A stretch of DNA of 51,944 bases from Rhodobacterales bacterium 32-67-9. GTDB lineage: Bacteria > Pseudomonadota > Alphaproteobacteria > Rhodobacterales > Rhodobacteraceae. Positions 17,764-26,995 of the stretch are shown piece by piece. A program made the position numbers and the translations under genes. The notes under the pieces were generated by a model. That model ran no database searches. It was not told the origin of the DNA and saw only the letters and a list, made by a program, of their open reading frames with translations. The stretch spans positions 13,174 through 65,117 of the forward strand of contig NCEA01000016.1 of the NCBI GenBank assembly GCA_002280515.1. The letters run 5' to 3'. Each line of letters begins with the position of its first letter. Within the stretch, counting starts at the first letter, position 1.

Positions 17764-18437
17764 AATCTCAGCATTTCCGCGCAAGCGGCGGCGCGAATCG
17801 GTACCGGACAATCTCGTCCCCTGGCGGACAATCCCGATGCGATTTCGGGTTTGGCCCGGGATCGTGCACGAATTTCATCCGCCACATTTTTGCCTCATTT
17901 GCCTGAAGATTGTGAGGCGCAAGCTGTGGTTGTTTCCCTTTTGGAAACGGAATCCTGTCGAAACAGGCAGGTCTGCCCAAGGGACTCGCTTGGGTCTCCG
18001 GCGCTGAAAAAAGGCTACATTAAGAAAAACAACGCAGTATCCATCTTTCTCGATATTCGGGATGGAAACAGTTACTGTCATTCTGCCGTATGGCGAGGCG
18101 CGATGGTCAAGCCGCGGCAACAATCAGAACGCGAGTGATGCCGTCTTTTCGACACTTTTTCCTTCCGCCAGCCGCGCTCCGGCGGTATTCCTGAAGACGC
18201 CCTTTTGGGGGGGCATGTCTGGTGGCTGGGTAACGCGCCCCGGCAAACGCGGTGGGTGAACCGTGGAACGGAGCGGGGCCGAAACAGTCTGAAAATGCGT
18301 GGGGAGGCGGTCCTCCCTGCCGAAAATGCGGAAACGGTTCGTTTCCGCATTATGGACGGTTACGTGCCGGGCGGATGTTCGGGGCGCGGGTGTGGGTATG
18401 CCTTCGGGCAACGGTTCCGGGTGGGGGAACGGGTGGC
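17764..18437. other. Gene-poor region with several dyads
   Basis: About 670 bases without a convincing gene, more AT-rich in places than the neighbours. Small dyads occur in series: GCCTCA/TGAGGC (17892-17918), GTTTCC/GGAAAC (17932-17948), CCTGT/ACAGG around CGAA (17954-17967) and CCCAAG/CTTGGG (17976-17994). Short open frames exist, but none has a plausible ribosome-binding site with a protein-like composition. The stretch could hold a structured RNA, the leader of the following Hint gene, or decayed DNA next to a tRNA gene. Confidence 0.4.
18325..18351. promoter_or_regulatory. Perfect 11-bp hairpin ahead of the first Hint gene
   Basis: AATGCGGAAAC (18325-18335), loop GGTTC, and the exact complement GTTTCCGCATT (18341-18351). 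It lies 86 bases upstream of the ATG at 18438. No T-run follows on the plus strand, so it is not a normal terminator. A leader hairpin or a protein-binding dyad is possible. Confidence 0.45.
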
Positions 18438-20333
18438 ATGACGATTATTGCAAACTACGACTTCAGCGGGTCGGGGACCACGCTTGGCGATTCTGCCCCT
18501 GCGGCGGGGCAGCAGGACGGCATACTCTTCAATGGCGCGGCGATGTCCGGCGGTAGCCTCGTTCTCGACGGGTGTGACGACTACGCGAAGGTCGCGGTGT
18601 CGGACGCCTTCCAGCTGTCGCAGGGCACGATCGAGCTGGTCTTCAGCCCGACCGCGCATGTCGGCAGCGGCGAGAACACGGTCCTGTCGCGCGACAGCGA
18701 CGGCGCGGACAACGGCGGCCAGTTCAGCCTCGCCACGACGATCTCCGGCGCGGTCGTGATCCATCACAACACCGCGGTGAAAGACTACGGATTTTCGACA
18801 CCCGAAGGTTTCTTTGCCAATGGCGACGTGCTCAGCGTCAGCTATTCATGGGACGCTTCGGGCAAGGGCGGCGCCTTCATCGTCACGAACGAGTCCACGG
18901 GGGCGACTTATTCCGAGGCGATAGACGCCGCCCTGACGATGGACATGGGGGCGGGGAACAACGAGCCTTGGGTCATCGGGGCGAGCGCCGAACTGTCTGC
19001 GGACGGGCAGGCCGATAACCTGACCGAGTTCTTCCAGGGATCGGTTGACAGCTTCAGCATCTCTGACAGCGTCGACATTGCCCTCGCTCCGCTCGACGGG
19101 ATCGTCGAGGGAACGGCGGGCGACGACCTGATCGACACCAGCTATCTCGGCGACCCCGATGGCGACCGGATCGACGCCAATGATGCGATCCTGCCCGGCG
19201 CCGCACCGAACGACGACTACGTGCTGGCAGGTGCCGGCAATGACACGGTTCTGGCCGGACAGGGCAATGATCGGGTCTACGGCGAGGATGGCCACGATTC
19301 CGTTCTTGGCCTTGGCGGCGACGATTACATCTACGGCGGCGCGGGCAACGACACGCTGGACGGCGGTGGCGCCAACGACACGGTTCTGGGCGGGCAGGGC
19401 GACGATGTCGTCTATGGCGATGCCGGCGCAGACCTGTTGGACGGGGGCGACGGCAACGACTACCTCAACGGTGGCACCGGCGACGATACGCTGACCGGCG
19501 GCGCCGGCACCGATACCCAGTTCGGCGGTGACGACCGCGACACCTTTACCGGCACCACCGCCGGCGACAGCATCGACGGCGGAGAGGGCGGTGTCGACTA
19601 CGACACGCTCGACCTTCGCGACTGGGGCAAGTCCTTCACCAACATCATCTTCGACCCGGCGAACCCGGAAAACGGCATCGTGGAATTCCTCGATGCCCAG
19701 GGGACGATCGTCGGCACCCTAACCTTTGAAAACATCGAGAACATCGTGCCCTGCTTCACACCCGGAACCGTAATCGCGACGCCCCAGGGCGAACGCGCCG
19801 CCGAGGATCTAAAGGTCGGTGACCGCGTCGTCACCCGCGACAACGGCATCCAGGAAATCCGCTGGGTCGGTCACCGGACGCTCGACCACGGCCAGCTTGC
19901 GGCGCATGACCACCTGAAACCGGTGCTGATCACGCAAGGCAGCCTCGGCCACGGCCTGCCCGAGCGCGACATGCTGGTGAGCCCCAACCACCGGATCCTC
20001 GTCGCGAACGAACGCACCATGCTCTATTTCGAGGAGCACGAGGTCCTGGTCGCGGCGAAGCACCTGTCGAACAGCCGCTCGATCCGTCCGGTTCAGCCGC
20101 TGGGTGTCACCTATGTGCATTTCATGTGCGACCGGCACGAAGTGGTACTGGCCAATGGCTGCTGGACGGAATCCTTCCAGCCCGGAGACTATTCCCTGAA
20201 CGGTCTCGGCAATGCCCAGCGCAATGAAATCTATGAGATTTTCCCCGATCTGGAGAAGGCCGAGGGGCGCAAGGCCTATCCGGCGGCGCGCCGCACGCTG
20301 AAGGGTTACGAGGCGAGCCTGCTGCGCCATTGA
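18438..20333 (+). CDS. LamG-RTX-Hint secreted protein
   Basis: A 631-residue protein of three parts. Residues 1-213 form a LamG/concanavalin-like beta domain (MTIIANYDFSGSGTTLGDSA ... FFQGSVDSFSISD). Residues about 255-372 hold glycine/aspartate-rich RTX calcium-binding nonapeptides (GAGNDTVLAGQGNDRVYGED and similar). Residues 438-580 are a Hint_2 domain with Cys439 in PCFTPGT, the segment GDRVVTRDNG, the His in LVSPNHRIL and ANGCWTES near the end. RTX proteins normally leave the cell through a type I system, but no transporter genes lie in the window. The Hint fold may self-cleave after secretion. ATG at 18438 has GGGGGAACGGG upstream; the open frame before it looks non-coding. Confidence 0.88.
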   Translation: MTIIANYDFSGSGTTLGDSAPAAGQQDGILFNGAAMSGGSLVLDGCDDYAKVAVSDAFQLSQGTIELVFSPTAHVGSGENTVLSRDSDGADNGGQFSLATTISGAVVIHHNTAVKDYGFSTPEGFFANGDVLSVSYSWDASGKGGAFIVTNESTGATYSEAIDAALTMDMGAGNNEPWVIGASAELSADGQADNLTEFFQGSVDSFSISDSVDIALAPLDGIVEGTAGDDLIDTSYLGDPDGDRIDANDAILPGAAPNDDYVLAGAGNDTVLAGQGNDRVYGEDGHDSVLGLGGDDYIYGGAGNDTLDGGGANDTVLGGQGDDVVYGDAGADLLDGGDGNDYLNGGTGDDTLTGGAGTDTQFGGDDRDTFTGTTAGDSIDGGEGGVDYDTLDLRDWGKSFTNIIFDPANPENGIVEFLDAQGTIVGTLTFENIENIVPCFTPGTVIATPQGERAAEDLKVGDRVVTRDNGIQEIRWVGHRTLDHGQLAAHDHLKPVLITQGSLGHGLPERDMLVSPNHRILVANERTMLYFEEHEVLVAAKHLSNSRSIRPVQPLGVTYVHFMCDRHEVVLANGCWTESFQPGDYSLNGLGNAQRNEIYEIFPDLEKAEGRKAYPAARRTLKGYEASLLRH

Positions 20334-20363
20334 GGCGGGCCGGGGGGCCGGAGGAGGGACACG

Positions 20364-21125
20364 ATGCCGGGTCTGGAACAGCCGATGACGGGGGCCGGAA
20401 CCTGGTCGCTCCTCTCCGGCCCGACTCCGCCGGCGGTCCGGCTGGTCTACGCCGAGGCACACGCGGCACTTGGACGGGTCGAGCCGCTCGATGCCGAGAA
20501 CCGGACCGCCGGCGAAACCGGGTTTGCCGGGCTCCTAGCCAGGGTTCCCTGCTTTACCCCCAGCACCCGGATCGCCACCGAACGGGGCGAATGCCCCGTC
20601 GAGGCCCTGAGGCCGGGCGACCGCGTGGTGACGCGCGACAACGGGGTGCAGCCGGTCCTTTGGGCCGGTGGCAGCGCCTACGGCTGGCGCGACCTCGGGT
20701 TGCTTCCGGTCCTGCGCCCGGTCCTGATCCGGGCCGGCGCGCTTGGCGACGGGCTGCCGCTGCGCGACCTTCTCCTGTCGCCCAATCACCGGATCCTGGT
20801 GCGGTCGATGAGCGACACGGGCGTGGCGACCGGTGAATCGCTGGTCGCGGCGCACGGCCTTGTCGGGCGGCCGGGGATCGAGGTTGTGGCACCGGCGGCC
20901 GTCACCTATCTCCAACTGCTTTTCGCCCGACACGAGGCCGTTCTGGCCGATGGCGTCTGGTCCGAGAGCTTTCACGTCGGACCCGCCACGCTTTCGGCAA
21001 TGCCGGGCGCGGCGCGGGACGCGGTCCGGGCGGTCCTGCCGGAACTCGGGCGCGCGGAGGCGCCCCCCCTGGCCCCGGTTCGGCCCGAGATTTCGAAGCA
21101 TGAAATCGGCGCGCTGCACTGCTGA
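20364..21125 (+). CDS. Hint-domain protein (second copy)
   Basis: A 253-residue protein whose centre is a Hint_2 domain: Cys63 in VPCFTPSTRIAT, PGDRVVTRDNGVQPV, LLSPNHRILV and the end segment LADGVWSESFH. A ~60-residue N-terminal stretch without RTX repeats or clear signal peptide precedes it. It follows the first Hint gene by 30 bases, with a good ribosome-binding site (GGAGGAGGG), so the two are likely one transcript. The domain is clearly paralogous to its neighbours. The shorter N-terminus suggests a different partner or target. Function unknown. Confidence 0.85.
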   Translation: MPGLEQPMTGAGTWSLLSGPTPPAVRLVYAEAHAALGRVEPLDAENRTAGETGFAGLLARVPCFTPSTRIATERGECPVEALRPGDRVVTRDNGVQPVLWAGGSAYGWRDLGLLPVLRPVLIRAGALGDGLPLRDLLLSPNHRILVRSMSDTGVATGESLVAAHGLVGRPGIEVVAPAAVTYLQLLFARHEAVLADGVWSESFHVGPATLSAMPGAARDAVRAVLPELGRAEAPPLAPVRPEISKHEIGALHC

Positions 21126-21150
21126 TTGTCAGGTCGTATCTCTGGGGTGA

Positions 21151-21187
21151 GCGTCCGTCGATTCTGACGCGTTCCGGTTTTTTTTTT
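21151..21187 (+). terminator. Possible terminator after the second Hint gene
   Basis: A short dyad, GCGTC (21151-21155) with GACGC (21166-21170), is followed a few bases on by a run of ten T at 21178-21187. The T-run is striking in such GC-rich DNA, but the stem is weak and separated from it. The third Hint gene therefore probably has its own promoter in the AT-rich stretch that follows. Confidence 0.35.
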
Positions 21188-21314
21188 CCCCCGTAAAAAC
21201 GGCTGATTCCGAGATTGTTGCCGTGAGACTGCCTTAATGGAGTCCTAATCGCGGGATAATTTTTCGTTAACGCTGTGTTGTTGGCGTACGTATGGTTTGT
21301 AAGGAGTGCCGGAG

Positions 21315-22001
21315 ATGAACGGCGAGTCAATCAGTGGGTCCATCCGGCGGGGCGTAAGCGGTGTGGTCGAGTCCAGCCCCCAGACCCGCCAGGCGCGGAT
21401 TCCCTATACCCCCTGTTTCATCGCCGGAACCGAGATCGCCACGCGCCGTGGCCCGGTCTGCATTGAAGATTTGTGCGTCGGTGACCGGATCCTGACCCGC
21501 GACAACGGCTATCGCCCGATCCGCTGGATCGGCGCCCGCCAGTTCGACACCGTTGCCCTTGCCGACTACCCCGAACTTCAGCCGGTGCGGATCCCGGCCG
21601 GCACCCTTGGTGACGGGCGTCCGGCCTGCGACATCGTGGTCAGCCCGCAGCACCGCATGCTCCTGACCGGCGCCTTGGCGCTGAGCCTCGGCGGCGAGAG
21701 CGAGATCCTGATCGCGGCGGCGGAGTTGATCCACCTCGGCATCGCCGAGCCGGCCGCCTTGGATGCGGTCGTCTATGTCCATATCATGTTCGACGCCCAC
21801 GAAATCGTCTCGGCGAACGGCTGCTGGAGCGAAAGCTTCCATCCGGAGGCCTCCGCGCTCGACGGGCTCCATTTGGCGCAGCGGCGCGAAATCCTCGCGA
21901 TCTTTCCCGAACTGGCGACGGCCGATGGTCAAGCCGCCTATGCTCTGGCACGGTCCGCCTTCGTGCCGGCCGTGCGGGCGCCGGTGGCCGTCGCTGCGTG
22001 A
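21315..22001 (+). CDS. Hint-domain protein (third copy)
   Basis: A 228-residue Hint_2 protein with almost no extra domain: Cys34 in TPCFIAGTEIAT, VGDRILTRDNGYRPIRWIG, VVSPQHRML and SANGCWSESFH. Compared with its two neighbours it keeps the Cys, the TRDNG block and the His. AAGGAG at 21301-21306 stands 8 bases before the ATG, which fixes the start; an upstream GTG at 21306 overlaps this site and is less likely. The 190-base gap before it holds a T-run and an AT-rich, promoter-like stretch. Likely extracellular or envelope role, unproven. Confidence 0.85.
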   Translation: MNGESISGSIRRGVSGVVESSPQTRQARIPYTPCFIAGTEIATRRGPVCIEDLCVGDRILTRDNGYRPIRWIGARQFDTVALADYPELQPVRIPAGTLGDGRPACDIVVSPQHRMLLTGALALSLGGESEILIAAAELIHLGIAEPAALDAVVYVHIMFDAHEIVSANGCWSESFHPEASALDGLHLAQRREILAIFPELATADGQAAYALARSAFVPAVRAPVAVAA

Positions 22002-22016
22002 CGTCCGGGGCGGTGA

Positions 22017-22616
22017 TCAACTGCCCCTGCGGCGCCATGCCTCCCAGTCCTCGGGCGTGTCGAGGTCGGTAACTGCCCGTCTGCCGGGCAGCGCGACGCT
22101 TCGCACCGCTTCCCCCTCAAGCACGACGCGGCCGCCGCGGTCGCCGGTCAGCACCGCCATTTCCTGCATCAGCCGGCGCGGCAGGATCACCGGGTGGCCA
22201 GCCTCCGTGCCGTCCTCGGTCGTTGCCCGCACGGGCCGGGTCGGATCCGCGGCGAAGGCCGCGATCATGCGGGTAAGGTCGGCCCCGTCGATATCCGGCA
22301 TGTCCGGCAGAAGCACCATGAGCCCCTCGGCCTGACCGATATTCTGCGCCCCGGCGCGCAGGCTTGCGGCCATCCCTTCATGTGCGTCCGGAATCGGCAC
22401 GACCCTTACGCCAAGCCCCATCAGCACCGCCCGCCGCGCCGGCACCAAGGGGCCCGAGGCCGGCAAGGTCACGATGACCTGCGCTCCGGTCTCAACCGCC
22501 AGGCCCGCGGTATGGCGCAGCGCCGGTTCGCCGCCGACTTCTTCCAGCAACTTGTCGGAGCCGCGCATCCGGCGTGACGCGCCGGCGGCTGGAACGAGGA
22601 TCGCAAGGTCGGTCAT
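22017..22616 (-). CDS. MobA/MocA-like nucleotidyltransferase
   Basis: A 199-residue NTP transferase-like protein. The nucleotide-binding N-terminus is LAILVPAAGASRRMRGSDKL, and VLLPDMPDIDGADL carries the metal-binding Asp pattern. Members attach CMP or GMP to molybdopterin cofactors or act on other substrates. The MocA (cytidylyl) group is a good guess, but no molybdoenzyme lies beside it. The start at 22616 has AAGGAGG seven bases upstream. Convergent with the third Hint gene. Confidence 0.82.
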   Translation of the reverse strand: MTDLAILVPAAGASRRMRGSDKLLEEVGGEPALRHTAGLAVETGAQVIVTLPASGPLVPARRAVLMGLGVRVVPIPDAHEGMAASLRAGAQNIGQAEGLMVLLPDMPDIDGADLTRMIAAFAADPTRPVRATTEDGTEAGHPVILPRRLMQEMAVLTGDRGGRVVLEGEAVRSVALPGRRAVTDLDTPEDWEAWRRRGS

Positions 22617-22793
22617 GCGGCACCTCCTTCGCCGGGTGGCTTGGCTGGCCTGCACACAGTCCTGACGTCAACTATCGGCTTGGCAATGGTTTGGCGCAAG
22701 GGGGCATCGCCCGGACGCGCCCCTCCCGGCCCTTTGCTCTCTCTGAGGCGTTCGTCGCTGGAAACACTCTACCGGAGCGTTTCCTGGCGCGCC

Positions 22794-25220
22794 TCACCCC
22801 CGCATCCGCGCGCCGTCGGCATCCCAGAGCGGTCCGTCGATCATGCGCGCCTTGCGTCTCTCGCCGAGGATCTCGATCTCGGCATCGATCCCGTCGCCGA
22901 TCAACTCGACCGGCAGGAAGCCCATCGCCACCGACTGGCCGGTCCAGTGCGAATAGCCGCCGCTGGTGCAGAACCCGACGACCTTGTCCCCGACCCAGAT
23001 CGGCTCGTAGGCCACCACGTCGGCATCCACGGCGTCGACGATGAAGGCGCAGAGCCGACGTTTCGGCCCTTCGGCCTTCTCCTTCATCGCCGCCGCCTTG
23101 CCGATCCAGTCGGTGGGCTTGTTCCAGCGGATGAAGCGGTCGATACCGGTCTCGGCCGGGTAATAATCGGGCGAGAATTCCCGCGCCCAGGACCCGAAGA
23201 GCTTGTCGAGGCGCAAGGACATCATCGCCCGCATCCCGAAGGGGCGCAGCCCGAGGTCCTGACCCGCTTCCCAGAGCGCGTTCCAGAGCGCGCGCTGCTT
23301 CATGAAGTCGCAATAGATCTCGTAGCCGAGATCGCCGGTGTAGCTGACGCGCTGGACGAGACAGTCGACCATTCCGACCGTCAACTGTTTCGCGTCCATG
23401 AACTTGAACGCCGCGCCCGAGACATCCGATCGCGTCACCCGAGCCAGCAACTCGCGCGCCTTCGGGCCGGCGATCTGGAAGCCGGTGATCCGGTCCGAGA
23501 TGTTTTCGACCGCAACACCCGCGTCGAGGTTTGCCTCGAACCAGCGCAGATGCTGGTCCTGCGCGCCGTAGGAGCCGGTGATCCGGAACTCGGTCTCGGA
23601 CAGGCAGGTCACGGTGAAGTCGCCGATGATCTTGCCTTTGGCGCTGAGCATGGGCGTTAGCGACAGCCGCCCCGGCTTCGGGATCGCGCCGGCCATGATC
23701 CGGTCGAGCCAGGCGCGCGCGCCGGCACCGGAAACGCGGAACTTGCCGAAGTTCTGCACCTCGTTGATGCCAACCGCATCGCGCACCGCCATGACCTCCT
23801 GGCGGGTCGCCTCCCATGCGTTCGAGCGTTTGAAGGAGGGCGTCTCGTAGCGCGGCTCTCCGGGCAGGGCGAAGTAGTTCGCGACCTCAAGTCCGTATTG
23901 CTGGCCCCAGACCGCGCCCATGTTGTCGAAGATGTCGTACATCGGCGTGGTGCGGAAGGGCCGGGCGGCGGGGCGTTCCTCGTTCGGGTAGCTGACCGAG
24001 AAGCGCATCTGGTAGTTCTCGATCACCTTCGGGACGGTGTAGCCGGGGCTGGTCCACTTGCCGAAGCGGGCGACGTCGAAGCCGCGCGGATCGACCTCGG
24101 TCTCGCCGTGGATCATCCATTCGGCAAGGCTCTTACCCATGCCGCCGCCTTGGGAGAAGCCCGCCATGACCGCGCAGGCCGACCAGTAGTTGCGCAAGCC
24201 CGGCACCGGCCCCATCAGCGGGTTGCCGTCCGGCGCGAAGGTGAAGGGCCCGTGAATCACGGTCTTGACGCCGGCCTTCTGCAGGACCGGGAAGCGCTGA
24301 TAGGCGAAGGCGACGCTGTCCTCGATCTTGTCGAGATTGTCGGGCAGAAGCTCGTGCCCGAAGCCCCAGGGCGTGCCGTCGATCGACCAGCCCTCGCAGG
24401 GTTTTTCATAGAACCCGATGACAAGGCCGCGGCCTTCCTGCCGGAGATAGCTTTCGCCGCCGGGGTCCATCACATGCGGAAACTCGGTGCCGCCCTTGAG
24501 GATCTCGACGATCTCGGGGATCTCGTCGGTAACGAGGTACTGGTGCGCCATCGGCAGGAGCGGCAGGTAGACCCCTGCCATCGCCCCCACCTCGCGCGCC
24601 CAGAGGCCGCCGGCATTGACGATATGCTCGGCATGGATGGAGCCCTGTTCCGTCACCACGTCCCAAGAGCCGTCGGCGCGGGGATTGGTCTCCAGCACCC
24701 GGTTGTGAAGGACGATCTCCGCCCCGCCCATCCGCGCCGCCTTGGCATAGGCATGGGTGGTGCCCGAGGGGTCAAGGTGACCGTCGAGCGGATCGTAGAG
24801 CGCGCCGATAATGCCCTTGGTGTTGACGAGGCCGTGGGTGAATTTCTCGATCTCTTCCGGTCCGAGGATCTCGGTGTGCAGCCCCATGTAGCGGTGCTTG
24901 GCGCGCTCGGCCTTCAACATCTCGAACCGGGCCTGGTTGTCGGCCAGCGTGATGCCGCCGACGTGGTGGAGGCCGCAAGACATGCCGGTGATCTTCTCCA
25001 GCTCCTTGTATAGCTGGATCGTGTAGCCTTGCAGCGCGGCCATGTTGGTGTCGCCGTTCAGCGTGTGAAAGCCGCCCGCCGCGTGCCAGGTTGAGCCGGA
25101 GGTCAGCTCCGACCGCTCGATCAGCATCACATCGGTCCAGCCGTATTTCGTCAGGTGGTAAAGCACCGAACAACCGACGACTCCGCCGCCGATGACCACG
25201 ACCTGTGCATGCGTTTTCAT
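22794..25220 (-). CDS. Sarcosine/dimethylglycine dehydrogenase-type FAD enzyme
   Basis: An 808-residue fusion of an N-terminal FAD-dependent DAO domain (about 5-385; GGGVVG at 11-16, then SGSTWHAAGGFHT with His46, the usual covalent FAD site) and a C-terminal aminomethyltransferase (GcvT-like) part (about 430-800) that takes the one-carbon unit onto tetrahydrofolate. This two-part layout and length fit dimethylglycine or sarcosine dehydrogenase family enzymes of methylamine/betaine breakdown. The exact substrate is not readable. The ATG at 25220 gives MKTHAQVVVIGG and is preceded by a purine-rich stretch. Transcribed alone. Confidence 0.88.
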   Translation of the reverse strand: MKTHAQVVVIGGGVVGCSVLYHLTKYGWTDVMLIERSELTSGSTWHAAGGFHTLNGDTNMAALQGYTIQLYKELEKITGMSCGLHHVGGITLADNQARFEMLKAERAKHRYMGLHTEILGPEEIEKFTHGLVNTKGIIGALYDPLDGHLDPSGTTHAYAKAARMGGAEIVLHNRVLETNPRADGSWDVVTEQGSIHAEHIVNAGGLWAREVGAMAGVYLPLLPMAHQYLVTDEIPEIVEILKGGTEFPHVMDPGGESYLRQEGRGLVIGFYEKPCEGWSIDGTPWGFGHELLPDNLDKIEDSVAFAYQRFPVLQKAGVKTVIHGPFTFAPDGNPLMGPVPGLRNYWSACAVMAGFSQGGGMGKSLAEWMIHGETEVDPRGFDVARFGKWTSPGYTVPKVIENYQMRFSVSYPNEERPAARPFRTTPMYDIFDNMGAVWGQQYGLEVANYFALPGEPRYETPSFKRSNAWEATRQEVMAVRDAVGINEVQNFGKFRVSGAGARAWLDRIMAGAIPKPGRLSLTPMLSAKGKIIGDFTVTCLSETEFRITGSYGAQDQHLRWFEANLDAGVAVENISDRITGFQIAGPKARELLARVTRSDVSGAAFKFMDAKQLTVGMVDCLVQRVSYTGDLGYEIYCDFMKQRALWNALWEAGQDLGLRPFGMRAMMSLRLDKLFGSWAREFSPDYYPAETGIDRFIRWNKPTDWIGKAAAMKEKAEGPKRRLCAFIVDAVDADVVAYEPIWVGDKVVGFCTSGGYSHWTGQSVAMGFLPVELIGDGIDAEIEILGERRKARMIDGPLWDADGARMRG

Positions 25221-25405
25221 GGGATGGTTCCTTGATCTCTGCGACTGGGGGCCGCGCCGCTTTCCCCGGAAAATGGCAAATGCGATGCCGGGCAGAGACA
25301 CTGTCCGCGACAAAATTCGTCGGTTTCCGTCCACGGCATGTCGAAACCGGCCATCTGCAACCGGAGTTGGATGGGCCGGGGTAGTCACGCAGCCTAGCTG
25401 GGACT

Positions 25406-26995
25406 ATGAGCGTCAAACAGGCGGAGCAGGGTATGATTCTGTCCAGACTTCTGGGATCACTTGTTCTGCTTGCCGTCGCGCTCGGCGTCTTCGTGGCGTT
25501 GCGCCCGCTCTTGCCGATCGACGAGACGCGCTATCTCGACGTCGCCTGGGAGATGCGGCTGAGCGGTGATCTCTTCCACCTCACGCGGAATTTCGATCTC
25601 TACACTCACAAGCCACCGATGCTGTTCTGGCTGATCAACCTGGTCTGGCAGGCGACCGGCGTGTCGGAATTCGCGGCCCGGCTGGTGGCGCCCGGCTTCG
25701 CGGTTGCCGCGGCGGTCGCGATGGCGCGGCTTGCCCGCCGGCTCTGGCCCGGCGACGGGGGCACGGGCGCGCGTTCGGTGCTGGTCCTCGCCGGGTTCAC
25801 GGTGTTCCTCATCTATGCCAGTGCTACGATGTTCGACACGATGCTGGCCCTGGCGACGATTCTCGGCATGGGCGTTTTGTGGCGGATCGGGCAGGGTGAG
25901 AGCGGCTGGCGGATCTGGACGGGGTTCGGCGCGATCCTGGCTTTCGGCGTCTATGCCAAGGGGCCGGTGATCTTCGTCCACTTGATGCCGGTGCTGCTGA
26001 CAATGCGGGTCTGGGCGCCGGTGCCGCCGCGTCCGGCCGAGGTTGCGCGCGGCTTCGCGGTGGCGTTGGCGGCGGGTCTCGCGCTGGTCGCGCTCTGGCT
26101 GGTGCCGGCACTTCTGGCCGGGACGGCGGCCTACCGGGAAGAACTGCTCTGGACCCAGTCGGCCGCACGGGTGGCGGGCGGGATGGCGCATGACCGTCCG
26201 GTCTGGTTCCTCGTGGTGCTGCTGCCGGTCATCCTCTTTCCCTGGGGCTGGTCCTGGCCGGTCTGGCGCCGGGTGGCACAAGAGGTGCAGGCCCGAGGAC
26301 CGGGGCGGATGCTGGCGATCTGGGCGGCGTCGGGGCTGGTCCTCTTCTCGCTCATCTCGGGCAAGCAGGTGCACTACCTCGTGCCGGAGTTCCCGGCTGT
26401 GGCGCTGCTGGTGGCGCGGGCGCTCGGGGCCGCCGGACCCGGCGTGCGCGCCGGATCGGCGGCGGCGATCGTGCCGGTCGCGCTCGGGGTTGCGGCGCTT
26501 CTCCTTGCGGCCGGAGTGGTTCCTGCCTCAGGTGATCTGGCGGTGGTGCAACCGGCCGCGGCCGTCGTGATCTTCGGGCTTCTCACCATCGCCGTCGGCG
26601 TCGTCGGCTGGCGTCTGCCGCTGCTGCCGGGCCATGCCGTCATCGGCATCGGCCTTGCTACAGCGCTGCATATCCTCATCGCGACGAGCGGGCTCTATTC
26701 GGCCTATGATGCATACCCGATCGCGGCGCGGCTGAAAGCGGCCGATGCCGGGGGGCTGGCGATCGCCGGCATGACCTACAATGCCGAATTCAATTTCAAG
26801 GCCCGGCTGGCCGCACCCGTTGCGACGCCCATCGACGCCGAGGCGGTTCAGACCTGGTGCCGAGCGCATCCGGAAGGCTTGCTGTTCGGACCCGTCGGTC
26901 GCGTTCCTGTCACGGCCGCTCCGTCCGAGACTCTTCGCTACAACGGCATCGACTACGGTTTCTGGCCGGCCGCCTCGGTCAACGCTCGGGGATAA
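25406..26995 (+). CDS. ArnT-like glycosyltransferase family 39 membrane protein
   Basis: A 529-residue polytopic membrane protein of the GT39/ArnT (PMT-like) type. After the first membrane segment comes the acidic loop motif PIDETRYLDVAWEM, the family's catalytic loop, then THKPPMLFWLINL. About eleven or twelve hydrophobic segments follow, including KGPVIFVHL and SLISGKQVHYLVPEFPA typical of the family. Members move a sugar from a polyprenyl phosphate donor onto a lipid or protein; the acceptor is unknown. The start may be 25406 or the internal ATG at 25433. The last 17 bases overlap livM convergently. Confidence 0.87.
   Translation: MSVKQAEQGMILSRLLGSLVLLAVALGVFVALRPLLPIDETRYLDVAWEMRLSGDLFHLTRNFDLYTHKPPMLFWLINLVWQATGVSEFAARLVAPGFAVAAAVAMARLARRLWPGDGGTGARSVLVLAGFTVFLIYASATMFDTMLALATILGMGVLWRIGQGESGWRIWTGFGAILAFGVYAKGPVIFVHLMPVLLTMRVWAPVPPRPAEVARGFAVALAAGLALVALWLVPALLAGTAAYREELLWTQSAARVAGGMAHDRPVWFLVVLLPVILFPWGWSWPVWRRVAQEVQARGPGRMLAIWAASGLVLFSLISGKQVHYLVPEFPAVALLVARALGAAGPGVRAGSAAAIVPVALGVAALLLAAGVVPASGDLAVVQPAAAVVIFGLLTIAVGVVGWRLPLLPGHAVIGIGLATALHILIATSGLYSAYDAYPIAARLKAADAGGLAIAGMTYNAEFNFKARLAAPVATPIDAEAVQTWCRAHPEGLLFGPVGRVPVTAAPSETLRYNGIDYGFWPAASVNARG

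Noticed and set aside
17734-18138. A 134-codon frame starting inside tRNA-Leu
   Set aside because: It would begin within the tRNA, has no ribosome-binding site and the protein has no family features.
17680-18437. tRNA-Leu as an integration site of a genomic island carrying the Hint genes
   Set aside because: No integrase is nearby and no repeat of the tRNA 3' end was seen in the following DNA. The idea needs the wider genome.
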